A DNA stretch of 64,000 bases from Luteimonas_C sp035250245 (lineage in GTDB: Bacteria > Pseudomonadota > Gammaproteobacteria > Xanthomonadales > Xanthomonadaceae). The position numbers were made by a program, and so were the translations under genes. The stretch is taken from contig DATFFH010000002.1 in the NCBI GenBank assembly GCA_035250245.1, forward strand, positions 26,432-90,431, in the 5' to 3' direction. The notes beneath the pieces were generated by a model. The model searched no databases and was not told the DNA's origin. It was given only the letters and a program-made list of their open reading frames with translations. Of the stretch, positions 42,398-51,377 are shown in pieces; within the stretch, counting starts at the first letter, position 1, and each line of letters begins with the position of its first letter.

Positions 42398-45300
42398 ATG
42401 AGCCGCCCTTACCTGACCAGTTCGATCGAGAACTTAGAGAAACTATTCGTCTCTTCTCGGCAGCATCAGTCCACGCTGCAACTGTTGGCCGAAGAGCTCA
42501 AGTTTAGGAAGACCCCCCGGGCTCGCGCGCTAGGCGCCAAAGTCGGTCTTGCACTGGCCGCGGTTGCCTCGCGCCAACTAGCGCGCACCCAGACGGTAGC
42601 TGTCGCGACGCCACAAACTTCGCAGGTTAAGCCGACGGAAGTTGTGCCGCACCCGCGTGCTTCAGGCGCTTCGTCTTCAGTGCGTTTAGAGCCTCCTCCC
42701 TCTCCCATTTCTCCGGCCTACATATTGGCCAGGGACAAGCCGCCTGAGGAAATCTTGCAATCGGAATACGGAAACCGTCCTGTCGACCTCCTTGACGCTT
42801 GGACCGCTTTGGAGGTGCTGTCGCCGCAGACGTATCGACGTGAGGCTGATCTTGCCGGTGGTGTGTCCAGCAATATCATCTCCATTGCCAATGGTCGCGT
42901 TCCTTGGGACGGCGGGTCCGCGCGAGCGAAGCCCAACTTCAAAGTTTATTTCCATATCGTTTTAGGAACCATGGCGGCAGGTCCGGTCTATGAGGCACTT
43001 GTCGAACGCTTCAAAGACACCCGATTGGAACGGCCATCAGTCGCAGGCAATATCGTCCTGGCTTCGCTCCTGGTCGATAAGAATGGAGTGCTCGCCGGAG
43101 ACGCCCCGGTTTCTTTGTCCGCTTTCGGCTGGGGTTTCCCTCTTGCCTTAGGTGGATCACTGAAAGAACTGGCCGCATGGACCCGGCACGAACAACAGCT
43201 GGTGGAGGGGCTCACCAAGCAACTGCCGCGCGACACAAGGAATAACGAGCCGACCCCGCTGTCGATGGCCGACCTTCAGAATGCTTTTGAATGGTTGATT
43301 GCCACGCTTCATTTACCACGCGAACATGTGGCAGGCCCTAGTTTTGCCGTGCGCACCTACATTTATTTCACGAGCAAAATCGTGCCTGATCCGCTTCTGT
43401 TGAACAGCTTTTTTCTGCGGGACTTGGCAAAAGCGCGAGATCTGGCGCAGACAGGCAAACTGCCGGCAACCTTGGCCGCTTACTTGGGCGAGCTCAAACC
43501 TTCTGTTCGCAACGACTTGTTGCACAACTCAGCGGCACTTGAAGAATCGCTGGCGCCAGCGATGGCGCCCTTGGGCCGTTGGCCAACCGCGCCTGATCAC
43601 ACCCCTGCCCTCCTTCAACAGTCGGCGGTCAATCTTGCAAGCCGCCTGCACGGGCACCGGGGAATATTGGGCGTCAATGGCCCACCTGGAACTGGCAAGA
43701 GCACTTTGCTGCGCGACATCGTGGCTGACGTGGTGACTCGTCGCGCCACCGCGATGTGTGCTTTCGCTGATCCCGCGAGGGCCTTCAAAGTTGGCTGGAC
43801 TAAACGCGCTCGCGGTGAGACGCAGGAGCTGTATTCGCTGGACCCAAGCCTGCGCGGATTTGAAATGATCGTGGCCAGTTCCAACAACAAGGCCGTGGAG
43901 AATGTCAGTGCCGAAATGCCGGCTATTGTGGCCCTGCCAACTGGCTCCGATCTCCGCTACTTTGCGCCGCTGGCCGACGACCTGGTCGAGCGAGAGGCGT
44001 GGGGCATGATTGCCGCTGTTTTAGGCAACGCCACCAACCGGTCGCGCTTTCGTAAAGCCTTCTGGACGGAATCACCCCGCTCGTTCCAACGCTATCTGGA
44101 TCGAGCGGCTGGTCTTCCCCAAACCGACGACTCCCCTGGCTTAGCGGAACTATGCGACGCACCGTCGGGACCGGAGGAGGCCAGAACCAGATGGAAAGTT
44201 GTGCAAGAACACTTCAACACGCTAACCGCCTTCGCCAAAGACCGCCTTGTCCAACTGGAAACACTGCGCCAAGCCGTGCTCGATTTGCCGCGACTTCACA
44301 GCGAAGAAGAAGAGACCCAGAAGCGCTACGGCCTGGGAACAAAATCCGCCCAGGATGATCAGAACCAGTTGCAAGTTAGAGCGCGCACGGCGCAACAAGC
44401 GCGTGTCGCGTCAACGCAGGAACAGACGAACCTCGACAATCACGACGCCTGCGCCCCAAGCTTCCTAAAGCGGGTATTCCGAACGCAAGACGCGCGCGCT
44501 TGGCGCGGCAGTCGTCAACTCCTCCAAAATCAGCTGAATGTGTCGCGGCAGAGCGAGAAGTCCGCAGCGGCCGCACAAGCTGACGCGGAGCGAACTGTCG
44601 AAGCCTCGACACGCCTCGCACGCACCTTGGAGCAAGATCTGGTTCGAGCACAAAAGGCACTCAATACCGCCAAACTTCGGTGTGCTGAAATCCAGATTGG
44701 CGCTGGAGCATGCCTGCTCGATGACGCCTTCCATGCCTTGCCCCACTCGCAAAAGCAGCTGTCTCTCCCATGGCTGGATGCGGAGCTTCAGCAACTGCGA
44801 TCAAATGTGTTCGCCGCGGCTATGGGCGTGCACAAGGCGTTCATCGACGCAGCCGCGCTTCCCCTGCGGCGCAATCTGAAGGCATTGATGGACTCCAACT
44901 TCGGGGGTATTCCGCCGGATCGAATACATCTAGCCGGCGATCTGTGGAGCAGCCTGTTCCTGGCGATTCCCGTGGTGTCCACAACCTTCGCTTCTGTTGA
45001 GCGCATGCTCGGCAGACTGCCTCCAGAAGCGTTGGGTTGGCTGCTGATCGATGAGGCCGGACAGGCCTCGCCGCAGGCAGCAGTGGGTGGATTGATGCGC
45101 TGCCAACGCTCCGTGGTGGTGGGAGATCCACAGCAGATCGAGCCCGTCGTTCCGTTGCCGGATGTTCTGACAACAGCAGTGATGCGTGAGTTTAACGCCG
45201 ACGCTGATCGCTTCGCCGCACCGGCGGCCTCTGTGCAGACAATGGCAGACGAAGCGAGCGATCACTGCGCAACGTTCTTGACGGCCGGCGGTTCTCGCAG

Positions 45301-45886
45301 CGTGGGTGCCCCCTTACTGGTTCACCGACGCTGTGCCTCGCCAATGTTTGATGTTTCCAACAAGATTGCCTACGGCAATCTAATGGTTCAGGCAAAACAG
45401 CCCGCGAAGTCGGCCATCCGCGAAGTGCTGGGCCCATCGCGCTGGATTGATGTGCGCGGCACTGCCCGCGACAAATACTGCGTAGAAGAAGGCGAGCAGC
45501 TCTTAGCCCTTCTCCACACTTTGCGGCGTGCTGGCGTGGCGCCCGATTTGTATGTCGTCACGCCGTTCGTGGTCGTTCAAGACACGTTGCGGCAGCTGGT
45601 TTCGGCCGACGGCGTGCTCGATGGCTGGATACAAAACGCGTTCGCTTGGCCCAAGGAACGGATAGGCACGGTGCATACGGTGCAAGGACGCGAGGCGGAG
45701 ACTGTGATTCTAGTGCTGGGCGCACCGCTCCCCAGCCAGAACGGCGCCCGTCAGTGGGCCGGTCGCCTACCCAACTTACTCAACGTAGCAGTGACCCGAG
45801 CCAAAGAAGCCGTATATGTAGTAGGCAATCGCGAACTGTGGTCGGGCGCGGGTCATTTTGGTGTGCTACACGAGCAGTTGCGATAG
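42398..45886 (+). CDS. Large SF1 (DNA2/NAM7-like) helicase, candidate defence protein
   Basis: A 1162-residue protein. About 420 N-terminal residues are unrecognised. Walker A GVNGPPGTGKST is at about 425-436, then a 450-residue insertion with a coiled coil (about 590-770, with RLARTLEQDLVRAQKALNTA) before Walker B LLIDEAGQAS near 883. VVVGDPQQIEPV is near 906, TVHTVQGREAETVIL near 1090 and LNVAVTRAKEAVYVVG near 1128, in SF1B order. ATG 42398 has GGAG seven bases upstream; the frame extends further upstream without support. Large SF1 helicases of this kind are frequent in defence islands, but this exact layout matches no named system that I know. Confidence 0.8.
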   Translation: MSRPYLTSSIENLEKLFVSSRQHQSTLQLLAEELKFRKTPRARALGAKVGLALAAVASRQLARTQTVAVATPQTSQVKPTEVVPHPRASGASSSVRLEPPPSPISPAYILARDKPPEEILQSEYGNRPVDLLDAWTALEVLSPQTYRREADLAGGVSSNIISIANGRVPWDGGSARAKPNFKVYFHIVLGTMAAGPVYEALVERFKDTRLERPSVAGNIVLASLLVDKNGVLAGDAPVSLSAFGWGFPLALGGSLKELAAWTRHEQQLVEGLTKQLPRDTRNNEPTPLSMADLQNAFEWLIATLHLPREHVAGPSFAVRTYIYFTSKIVPDPLLLNSFFLRDLAKARDLAQTGKLPATLAAYLGELKPSVRNDLLHNSAALEESLAPAMAPLGRWPTAPDHTPALLQQSAVNLASRLHGHRGILGVNGPPGTGKSTLLRDIVADVVTRRATAMCAFADPARAFKVGWTKRARGETQELYSLDPSLRGFEMIVASSNNKAVENVSAEMPAIVALPTGSDLRYFAPLADDLVEREAWGMIAAVLGNATNRSRFRKAFWTESPRSFQRYLDRAAGLPQTDDSPGLAELCDAPSGPEEARTRWKVVQEHFNTLTAFAKDRLVQLETLRQAVLDLPRLHSEEEETQKRYGLGTKSAQDDQNQLQVRARTAQQARVASTQEQTNLDNHDACAPSFLKRVFRTQDARAWRGSRQLLQNQLNVSRQSEKSAAAAQADAERTVEASTRLARTLEQDLVRAQKALNTAKLRCAEIQIGAGACLLDDAFHALPHSQKQLSLPWLDAELQQLRSNVFAAAMGVHKAFIDAAALPLRRNLKALMDSNFGGIPPDRIHLAGDLWSSLFLAIPVVSTTFASVERMLGRLPPEALGWLLIDEAGQASPQAAVGGLMRCQRSVVVGDPQQIEPVVPLPDVLTTAVMREFNADADRFAAPAASVQTMADEASDHCATFLTAGGSRSVGAPLLVHRRCASPMFDVSNKIAYGNLMVQAKQPAKSAIREVLGPSRWIDVRGTARDKYCVEEGEQLLALLHTLRRAGVAPDLYVVTPFVVVQDTLRQLVSADGVLDGWIQNAFAWPKERIGTVHTVQGREAETVILVLGAPLPSQNGARQWAGRLPNLLNVAVTRAKEAVYVVGNRELWSGAGHFGVLHEQLR

Positions 45887-45987
45887 AAGCCGCTCACCTT
45901 TGGCCGCTCAGCTGTTTGAGTGTTTTATTGCTCTCATATTCGCGCTCGGATGCGCAATCTGGTGCCCGAGTCATCAAAATCAGCTGG

Positions 45988-47025
45988 TCAGATCCGACTC
46001 ACGGCAAGCGCTCCGACGCCTTTGAGAAACGTTGATCGCATTGTCTCCACTCCGGCCAAAGCCCTGTCCAACTGCGATGAGGACAAGCTGATCGGTTCTC
46101 GTTCCGAAATGCGAACAGTGGAGTGCTGATCAAGAAACGCCATGGTCCGGACGAAAACGCCCGATCGCCCATCAAGAGGCGCTACTTCACCTCCCAGCAC
46201 ACGATCGACCACCTGTCGAGATATGGATGGCTCGGATTTGATCGTGGCCGCAACCTCAGCCATGACATCAGGCGGAAAAAGTGCCGATCCACCGTCGAAT
46301 TGGTCGCTGATCCTTCTCCCAGCGATTTCGACTTGGGAGAAGGTGTGTATCTCAACGGGAAGCGCCTCGAAATCCTCACCGAGAGGCAGAACCAGCGCGT
46401 ATCCCTTCTGCTCTCCCGGCCTGGGCAGTGCCTGCTTTCCGATGCACTCAAGCCGTTCCTGAAAATGATTCTCAAAGGGGCGCCTGGGAAGCCGATACAT
46501 GACGCCGACACCGTCCTTTATCGGAACCCACGCGCCATTTTCCTTGGTGTGGGTGGCGAAGAATGCCGCCACCCTATGGTCCTGGGTCAGATCAAGCCTG
46601 TCTGTCGCAAGCTCGTAATGCTGTGCCAAAGCATAGGGCCGCAAGCGAAGGCCGATCTCTCGCGCATAGGCGCTTGCCGGGTGCGCTTCCAATGCCAATA
46701 CGAACTCCTCCAACCTGACCCGATCAACGAAGGACCTTGCCCGGTCAGCAGGCGGTAGCTTCCGTGGATGATGGGTTTGCTCCAGGCCACGGAAGACAGC
46801 GGGAACACAAGGCCGATAGCGCGCCACTTGCCCGCGGTAGAGATACGGAGATGCGAACGGCGCGGTGATGGACGGAATGAGCGCTCCTTCTGCCGTCCAC
46901 AGATAGTCGATGCCTTCCAGGCGGAAATAGTTTCGAAGTTCATCTGCCACCGTTTCTTGATCAAACAGTGCCAGGACCTGTTCGATAGAGTCGAAATGCT
47001 GGGTTGCTCTGCTCTTCTCCGCCAT
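45988..47025 (-). CDS. FRG-domain protein
   Basis: A 345-residue protein. The FRG domain is marked by YLYRGQVARYRPCVPAVFRG (about 61-80), LEEFVLALEAHP and the QHYELATDRLDLTQD block (about 134-148). FRG proteins are often found in phage-defence loci, and their activity is unsettled. The gene converges on the helicase with a 101-base gap; both lack other partners, so they may be a pair or just neighbours. Confidence 0.8.
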   Translation of the reverse strand: MAEKSRATQHFDSIEQVLALFDQETVADELRNYFRLEGIDYLWTAEGALIPSITAPFASPYLYRGQVARYRPCVPAVFRGLEQTHHPRKLPPADRARSFVDRVRLEEFVLALEAHPASAYAREIGLRLRPYALAQHYELATDRLDLTQDHRVAAFFATHTKENGAWVPIKDGVGVMYRLPRRPFENHFQERLECIGKQALPRPGEQKGYALVLPLGEDFEALPVEIHTFSQVEIAGRRISDQFDGGSALFPPDVMAEVAATIKSEPSISRQVVDRVLGGEVAPLDGRSGVFVRTMAFLDQHSTVRISEREPISLSSSQLDRALAGVETMRSTFLKGVGALAVSRI

Positions 47026-47510
47026 ATCGCAATCTACCGCTGCAGGTCTGGATCCTGCAACCAGCTCAATCGCCCACCCGGCGCAGGCGACCGGTTAGCG
47101 ATTAATCCTCCCCCGTTGCCGTGCGATAGGGGACACGCCGTGAACAATCTCATCAATGATGTGGCCCTGCCGCATGCCACGACTGGCCATATTGCAATAC
47201 GTGATATACGTTGCAGTAACCAACTTTCAATAATGTAAGAAAGCCCTATGAAAGAGCACTTAAATGTTGCCTCTGGCAAATATTAAACACTATGGGACAT
47301 TCTATATTGCAATCAGACCGATTGAATCGAATATCGCCTATTTCCAAGCACATTCTGTGAACCATCTCGCATACAAACTGCACGGCTGATGACTGCAAAT
47401 CCGCACATGACCTTCGACCTTTTAAGAGTTGCTTTTGACGCGGAGAATGTTTGATTTGTGAAGTTGACGGTTTTTGAGCCGGAGCTATCGGTGGAGCGTC
47501 CCCCCACGAG
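47026..47510. other. 485-base gap between FRG gene and second integrase
   Basis: No gene is supported. The DNA is AT-rich. ATATTGCAAT occurs twice, at 47189-47198 and 47304-47313, in the same orientation, and TGCAA/TTGCA arms bracket 47194-47215. These may be recombinase or regulator sites for the divergent genes. Confidence 0.4.
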
Positions 47511-48905
47511 ATGCTCACAATGAAAACTAATACCGTTCAACCCTTCCTCTCTCAGCACGATGATCCCTTCGGCGAAATCAAGCTGGCCCACGTTCGCGTT
47601 GGCCGGATCGTCTTTGAAGGTATTTCCATCATGGGCCGCGAGGCCGCCATCAAGTTCCACGAGCTGCTGTGCGCAGCGTCCGACCGGACCAAGCGCATTC
47701 GTGTTAGCAAAAACGGAACCCGTTATGCCGACCCGCTGCCCATGGGCTCGCCTGCCCGCCTGCTCTCGGTCGAGATCCGCGACTACCTGCGGGACATGGA
47801 GCGACGCAACCTGCGCCACGCCACTATTGAAGCCACATCGCGCACCCTTCAGATCTTGCTGATCGCCTGTGGCGACATTCCCGTGTCGCGCATCGAGCGG
47901 CAACACATCCTGGTGATGTGGGATCTGCTGCGCTGGGGTCCGGCCAAGATCACATCGGCTGCCGAGTTCAGAGGATTGAGCGCCGAGACGCTGATTGCCA
48001 ATGGTAAGGCTACGGGTGTGCCCTCGCCGATGGCTGCGACCTTCGAGCTCCACCACCGCTTCCTGGCCGCGTTCTTCAACAATCTGGTTCGCGCCCGCGC
48101 CATCCCATTTTCGCCGATGGACGCGTTCGGCAAGGTCAAAGTGGTCGACCTTGGCGCCAAAGTTGAGCGTCTGTTTAGTGATGCCGAGCTACAGAAGATT
48201 TTTGATCCCACCAACTTTTGCCCCTGGGCGAGCAAGTTTCCACATCGCTGGTGGGCGCCAATGATCGGCCTTTACACGGGCGCGAGGATCAATGAAATCG
48301 CCCAGTTGAAGGTTGCGGACATCGTGAAAGATGAAGGGGTCTGGTGCTTCCACATCCAACGGACCGCGGATCTCGACCTTCATCCAAGCGCGCGGGTGCG
48401 CACCCGACAGTCCCTCAAAGGACGGTCATCGATTCGGAAGGTGCCGATCGCCCAACCACTGCTGGATGCTGGGTTCCTGACCTTCCTGGACGACATTCGC
48501 GCTTGCGGGCATCCCAGGCTCTTCCCGCACTTGTCCGCTGGCGTCAACCGCAAGACCGGTGAAACCAACAGCCGCTACAGCCAAGGGCTGGTCAACCAGT
48601 TCGGCGCCTACCTCAAGAACCTGGGGTTCGCTAAGGGCATCGGCAACCATGCGTTTAGACACACCTTTGCCACTGAGCTCGCGCACAGTGGTGTGCAACC
48701 GAAAGACATCGCGCTGATCACGGGGCACTCTCTGGCATTCAAGGTGCCCGTGCTCGAAGACGCCTATATCCACAAGCAGGAAGGCCGGATTAGAGTGAGG
48801 CAGTTGAAGGCGCTGGCCCAATACAAACCGCCGGTCGTGTTGCCGGCCTATACCAAGGGCCAGTTTGCGGACCGACTGCGCAAGGGCGTGCGGATGTATC
48901 CGTAA
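47511..48905 (+). CDS. Tyrosine recombinase/integrase (second integrase)
   Basis: A 464-residue tyrosine recombinase. Catalytic motifs are TGARINEIAQL (Arg I), HAFRHTFATEL (HxxR), ITGHS (His/Trp position) and a Tyr in LEDAYIH. The N-terminal half would bind arm and core sites. It differs clearly from the tRNA-Ser-adjacent integrase, so it may belong to an older or nested element; the tRNA-Phe fragment at 28275 could be its past target. A strong hairpin follows. Confidence 0.88.
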   Translation: MLTMKTNTVQPFLSQHDDPFGEIKLAHVRVGRIVFEGISIMGREAAIKFHELLCAASDRTKRIRVSKNGTRYADPLPMGSPARLLSVEIRDYLRDMERRNLRHATIEATSRTLQILLIACGDIPVSRIERQHILVMWDLLRWGPAKITSAAEFRGLSAETLIANGKATGVPSPMAATFELHHRFLAAFFNNLVRARAIPFSPMDAFGKVKVVDLGAKVERLFSDAELQKIFDPTNFCPWASKFPHRWWAPMIGLYTGARINEIAQLKVADIVKDEGVWCFHIQRTADLDLHPSARVRTRQSLKGRSSIRKVPIAQPLLDAGFLTFLDDIRACGHPRLFPHLSAGVNRKTGETNSRYSQGLVNQFGAYLKNLGFAKGIGNHAFRHTFATELAHSGVQPKDIALITGHSLAFKVPVLEDAYIHKQEGRIRVRQLKALAQYKPPVVLPAYTKGQFADRLRKGVRMYP

Positions 48906-48921
48906 AAAAAGGCTCTCTTCT

Positions 48922-48948
48922 GGGGCGTTGCCTACTTGGCAACGCCCC
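48922..48948. terminator. Hairpin terminator behind the second integrase
   Basis: GGGGCGTTGCC-TACTT-GGCAACGCCCC: 11 perfect base pairs. Only a short T tract follows (TTCAATCTT), and AAAAAAA precedes it, so it may work for the gene on either strand. Confidence 0.65.
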
Positions 48949-48988
48949 TTCAATCTTCAGCACTAAATAAGGTTCTGAAGCCGTCGCG

Positions 48989-49558
48989 CTAAGGATCGCC
49001 AAAGCTCACCATTGCCCCCTCGGGGGACATATCGTGTGATCCGAGCTGCTGGTCGGCTCGAAGTAGCAGAGGGGCCGGCATGACTGCCCTTGCTCCTACT
49101 CCAGGAAGATAGATGAGCAACGCCGCGAAGAGACCTGCGACAGCATCGAGCATGTTCTTCAGGTTGGCTTTTCCGACATTTTCGGAGCGAGCATGCTTTA
49201 CCGCATTGTGAGCATCCCACCAGAACGGAAGCGTAGTGCTCGTCCAATCTACCCAAGGCCGCAAGACGAGGCCACCCCTCGGGATCGTGATTTCACTCGA
49301 CGCTAGTATTTTGGACCTTTCACCCAGAGCGCTGAAACAATCTTTCATTCCGCGATTCCGGCCCAATCCGCTTGCGAGCTTCAGCACAACTTCTGCTTCC
49401 GAACAGCTCGCCAGCAGCAGTCTCGTGCACTCAATTGAGTGCGTTTGATAGTTGGACTCTGCCAAATCTATGTAGCGTGCCAACCGAATCAAGTCATCTT
49501 CAATGGCTAAGAAATACCGCCAATGGATGTCATTCTGTTCGAGACCCCACTTGTTCAA
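48989..49558 (-). CDS. Small helical protein, possibly HEPN-like
   Basis: A 189-residue protein starting at TTG with GAGGAG nine bases upstream. The middle holds LPFWWDAHNAVKHARSENV followed by the helix ANLKNMLDAVAGLFAALLIY. This W-W-x-x-(H/Y)-N-x-x-K-H-x-R pattern recurs in uncharacterised helical proteins of accessory regions and resembles the core of some HEPN-like folds. The assignment is tentative. It sits between the two integrases. Confidence 0.5.
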   Translation of the reverse strand: MNKWGLEQNDIHWRYFLAIEDDLIRLARYIDLAESNYQTHSIECTRLLLASCSEAEVVLKLASGLGRNRGMKDCFSALGERSKILASSEITIPRGGLVLRPWVDWTSTTLPFWWDAHNAVKHARSENVGKANLKNMLDAVAGLFAALLIYLPGVGARAVMPAPLLLRADQQLGSHDMSPEGAMVSFGDP

Positions 49559-49610
49559 TTTTTTGCTCTCCTCTCATCCGCCCCGTGCTTCCATGGTGCG
49601 CAAGCGTCAA

Positions 49611-51149
49611 TCAATGTTGACGATTTCTTTCCCTTCGCTCCATGGCCTTTAACGCCGCGACATGCTCTTGATCCGTTTGCTTGAGCAGTTCCACTAACTT
49701 ATCGAAGTCCAGCCATCTACCCCATTGAATACCAGAGAACACCCTGGAAATCTCCTCCGCAGTCCACGCCCGCATATACGCTGTTTCATGACTGCCCTTC
49801 GCCTGCTCGGGCCTGGGACGTCTACCCTCGTAGCTATGGCCCACATAGGCCTTGCGCAGCTCCTCGTCGGCGTGGCCCTGCATCGCTTGAATGATGGTGT
49901 CGCGAAAGCTGTGCATGCCGATCTTGGGATCTAACTCCTTAGTGAGCGCCAAGTCGGCATCAACCGTAGGTTTGATTCCAAGCGTGTCGAGCAGCTTTGA
50001 AAACCCTTTGCTGATCGCGTTGCCCTTGCCGCTTTTTCCGTCCAGCTTGACCGTAGGAAATAGGCGCGTGCATCCGCGTTTGCGTTGCTCGAATACCCAG
50101 TCCAACAGGCCGAGGTCGATCAATGCTGGATGGATCGGCACGCGCCTTCGGCTAGCGTCGGCTTTGAGCTCTCCGTCAAAGCTCATGACGTGCCGACCGT
50201 CTACGGTGGCAAATCCGGTCAGACGCAACTGCGCAATTTCGCCAACCCGCGCACCGGTAAACAGAGCGATGACCATGGCGCGGCGCGTGTGTATCTCTCG
50301 CGTGCGACGAAAGTTCTCCGGCGCGAAAATGGTTTTCAACTGGTCGAGGGTGAAGGCCTGCCAGCCATGGGTCGTGGCGCGGCTGTCTTGGTCGGCCTTC
50401 GTGAAGTTCACGACCTTGGCGGCCGGATTGCTCAGCTCTTCGGGATAGAAGCCCGCGCGCATGGCGCTGTCGAAGAAGGCTTTTATGTGGCCCGAAAGTT
50501 TCTTAGCGGTGGACTGGTGATTTTTCTTTGTGCCACGAAGATGGGCGACCCAAGAGGCGACATCCGGGCGACGCAGGTCCGCTATGTATCGTTTCTCGCC
50601 GACATGGGCGGCAAAGTCCTCAATCGTTTTCCGGCGCTCCTCAGCGGTCGCTCGAAGGCGCATAGCGCCCATGTCGACGGTCTCCCAATAGGTGATCGCT
50701 TCCCGGAGCGTCTTGCGCGAGGCGGCGGCCTGCTGACCAGGTAAAGGGGCGGTCGCCGGAACTGCCGCTCCGGCCGATGCCTTGCGGAGCTCGGTCAGCG
50801 CCCTGGTCATTTCAAGGGCGCGGGCATGCTCTTCGGCTGAGCCATCCGTTTGGACGACGCCCTTTTCGGTATCGACAACGTAGGTCGAGAAATCCCGCGC
50901 CGGATCGATCGGCTGTGCAAACGGGTCGAGTTTCTGGCTTCCCATGCCACCCCCTCGCAACCATGCGAAGAGCTGAGCATAGCGAGCAGACAGCGTCAGC
51001 GCAGCCGCCAGGGCCGTATGCGCGTCTGTCGTGCGCAGGGAGCGCTTGATGACGCGGCGCCCCACGCGCTCGCGTAGGTCGCCAGGAACGATCAGCCGGA
51101 AGTGGAAGGTGCCCGCGCCGTGGCGGACCAGTCGATGCGATAGGCGCAT
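49611..51149 (-). CDS. Site-specific tyrosine integrase of the island
   Basis: A 512-residue integrase. The N-terminal MRLSHRLVRHGAGTFHFRLI and LRTTDAHTALAAALTLSARY match the DUF6538 arm-binding domain. A core-binding domain follows (about 150-230), then the catalytic domain with TGARVGEIAQLRL, HSFRDTIIQAM and YVGHSYEGR; the nucleophile is probably the Tyr in ETAYMRAW. The start is ATG 51149; a TTG at 51167 lies within the arm-site repeat. Its position beside tRNA-Ser and the duplicated core identify it as the enzyme that inserted the island. Confidence 0.9.
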   Translation of the reverse strand: MRLSHRLVRHGAGTFHFRLIVPGDLRERVGRRVIKRSLRTTDAHTALAAALTLSARYAQLFAWLRGGGMGSQKLDPFAQPIDPARDFSTYVVDTEKGVVQTDGSAEEHARALEMTRALTELRKASAGAAVPATAPLPGQQAAASRKTLREAITYWETVDMGAMRLRATAEERRKTIEDFAAHVGEKRYIADLRRPDVASWVAHLRGTKKNHQSTAKKLSGHIKAFFDSAMRAGFYPEELSNPAAKVVNFTKADQDSRATTHGWQAFTLDQLKTIFAPENFRRTREIHTRRAMVIALFTGARVGEIAQLRLTGFATVDGRHVMSFDGELKADASRRRVPIHPALIDLGLLDWVFEQRKRGCTRLFPTVKLDGKSGKGNAISKGFSKLLDTLGIKPTVDADLALTKELDPKIGMHSFRDTIIQAMQGHADEELRKAYVGHSYEGRRPRPEQAKGSHETAYMRAWTAEEISRVFSGIQWGRWLDFDKLVELLKQTDQEHVAALKAMERRERNRQH

Positions 51150-51154
51150 GGTTG

Positions 51155-51176
51155 AGTGTCCAACCAAGTGTCCAAC
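51155..51176 (+). other. Tandem 12-bp motif, probable right arm-type integrase site
   Basis: AGTGTCCAAC-CA-AGTGTCCAAC, between the integrase start and attR. It matches the left-end motif at 26056 except for G/C changes at the last base of each unit and in the linker. Here it could also let the integrase repress its own gene. Confidence 0.65.
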
Positions 51177-51230
51177 CGCATCGAACTACAGGCCCTCCGA
51201 AAATCCATGTAGATCAATGGATTAGGAGAA

Positions 51231-51248
51231 CTGGCGGAGACTGAGGGA
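51231..51248. repeat. Right attachment site core within tRNA-Ser
   Basis: CTGGCGGAGACTGAGGGA, the complement of the last 17 tRNA-Ser bases including CCA plus one flanking base. It equals 25974-25991. Confidence 0.8.
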
Positions 51249-51324
51249 TTCGAACCCTCGATGGAGCTTTTGACCCCATACTCCCTTAGCAGGGGAGCCC
51301 CTTCGGCCTCTCGGGCAAGTCTCC
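51232..51324 (-). tRNA. tRNA-Ser (anticodon GCT)
   Basis: On the minus strand it begins GGAGACTTGCCCGAGAGGCC and ends AGTCTCCGCCA. The anticodon stem CTCCC/GGGAG encloses CTGCTAA, giving GCT. The long variable arm (TATGGGGTCAAAAGCTCCATC) is typical of tRNA-Ser. CCA is encoded. The gene is intact, so island insertion restored its 3' end. Confidence 0.96.
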
Positions 51325-51377
51325 GGGTATCGCGTGAACCGGACTGAGCCGGTTCGCGAAGGCCGCAAGGATACCGG

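Larger units (their letters stand above)
25974..51248. mobile_element. Integrative mobilizable island in tRNA-Ser(GCT)
   Basis: A region of about 25.3 kb bounded by CTGGCGGAGACTGAGGGA at 25974-25991 and 51231-51248. The right copy is the 3' end of tRNA-Ser. An integrase is adjacent to the tRNA, and tandem arm-type motifs lie inside both ends. The content is typical of accessory DNA: SPARSA, HEPN, helicase and FRG genes, mercury genes, a MobA/MobL relaxase and a second integrase. I saw no GTAG REP pairs here, though seven occur in the flanks. No type IV secretion or coupling-protein gene was recognised, so transfer would need a helper. Confidence 0.85.
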
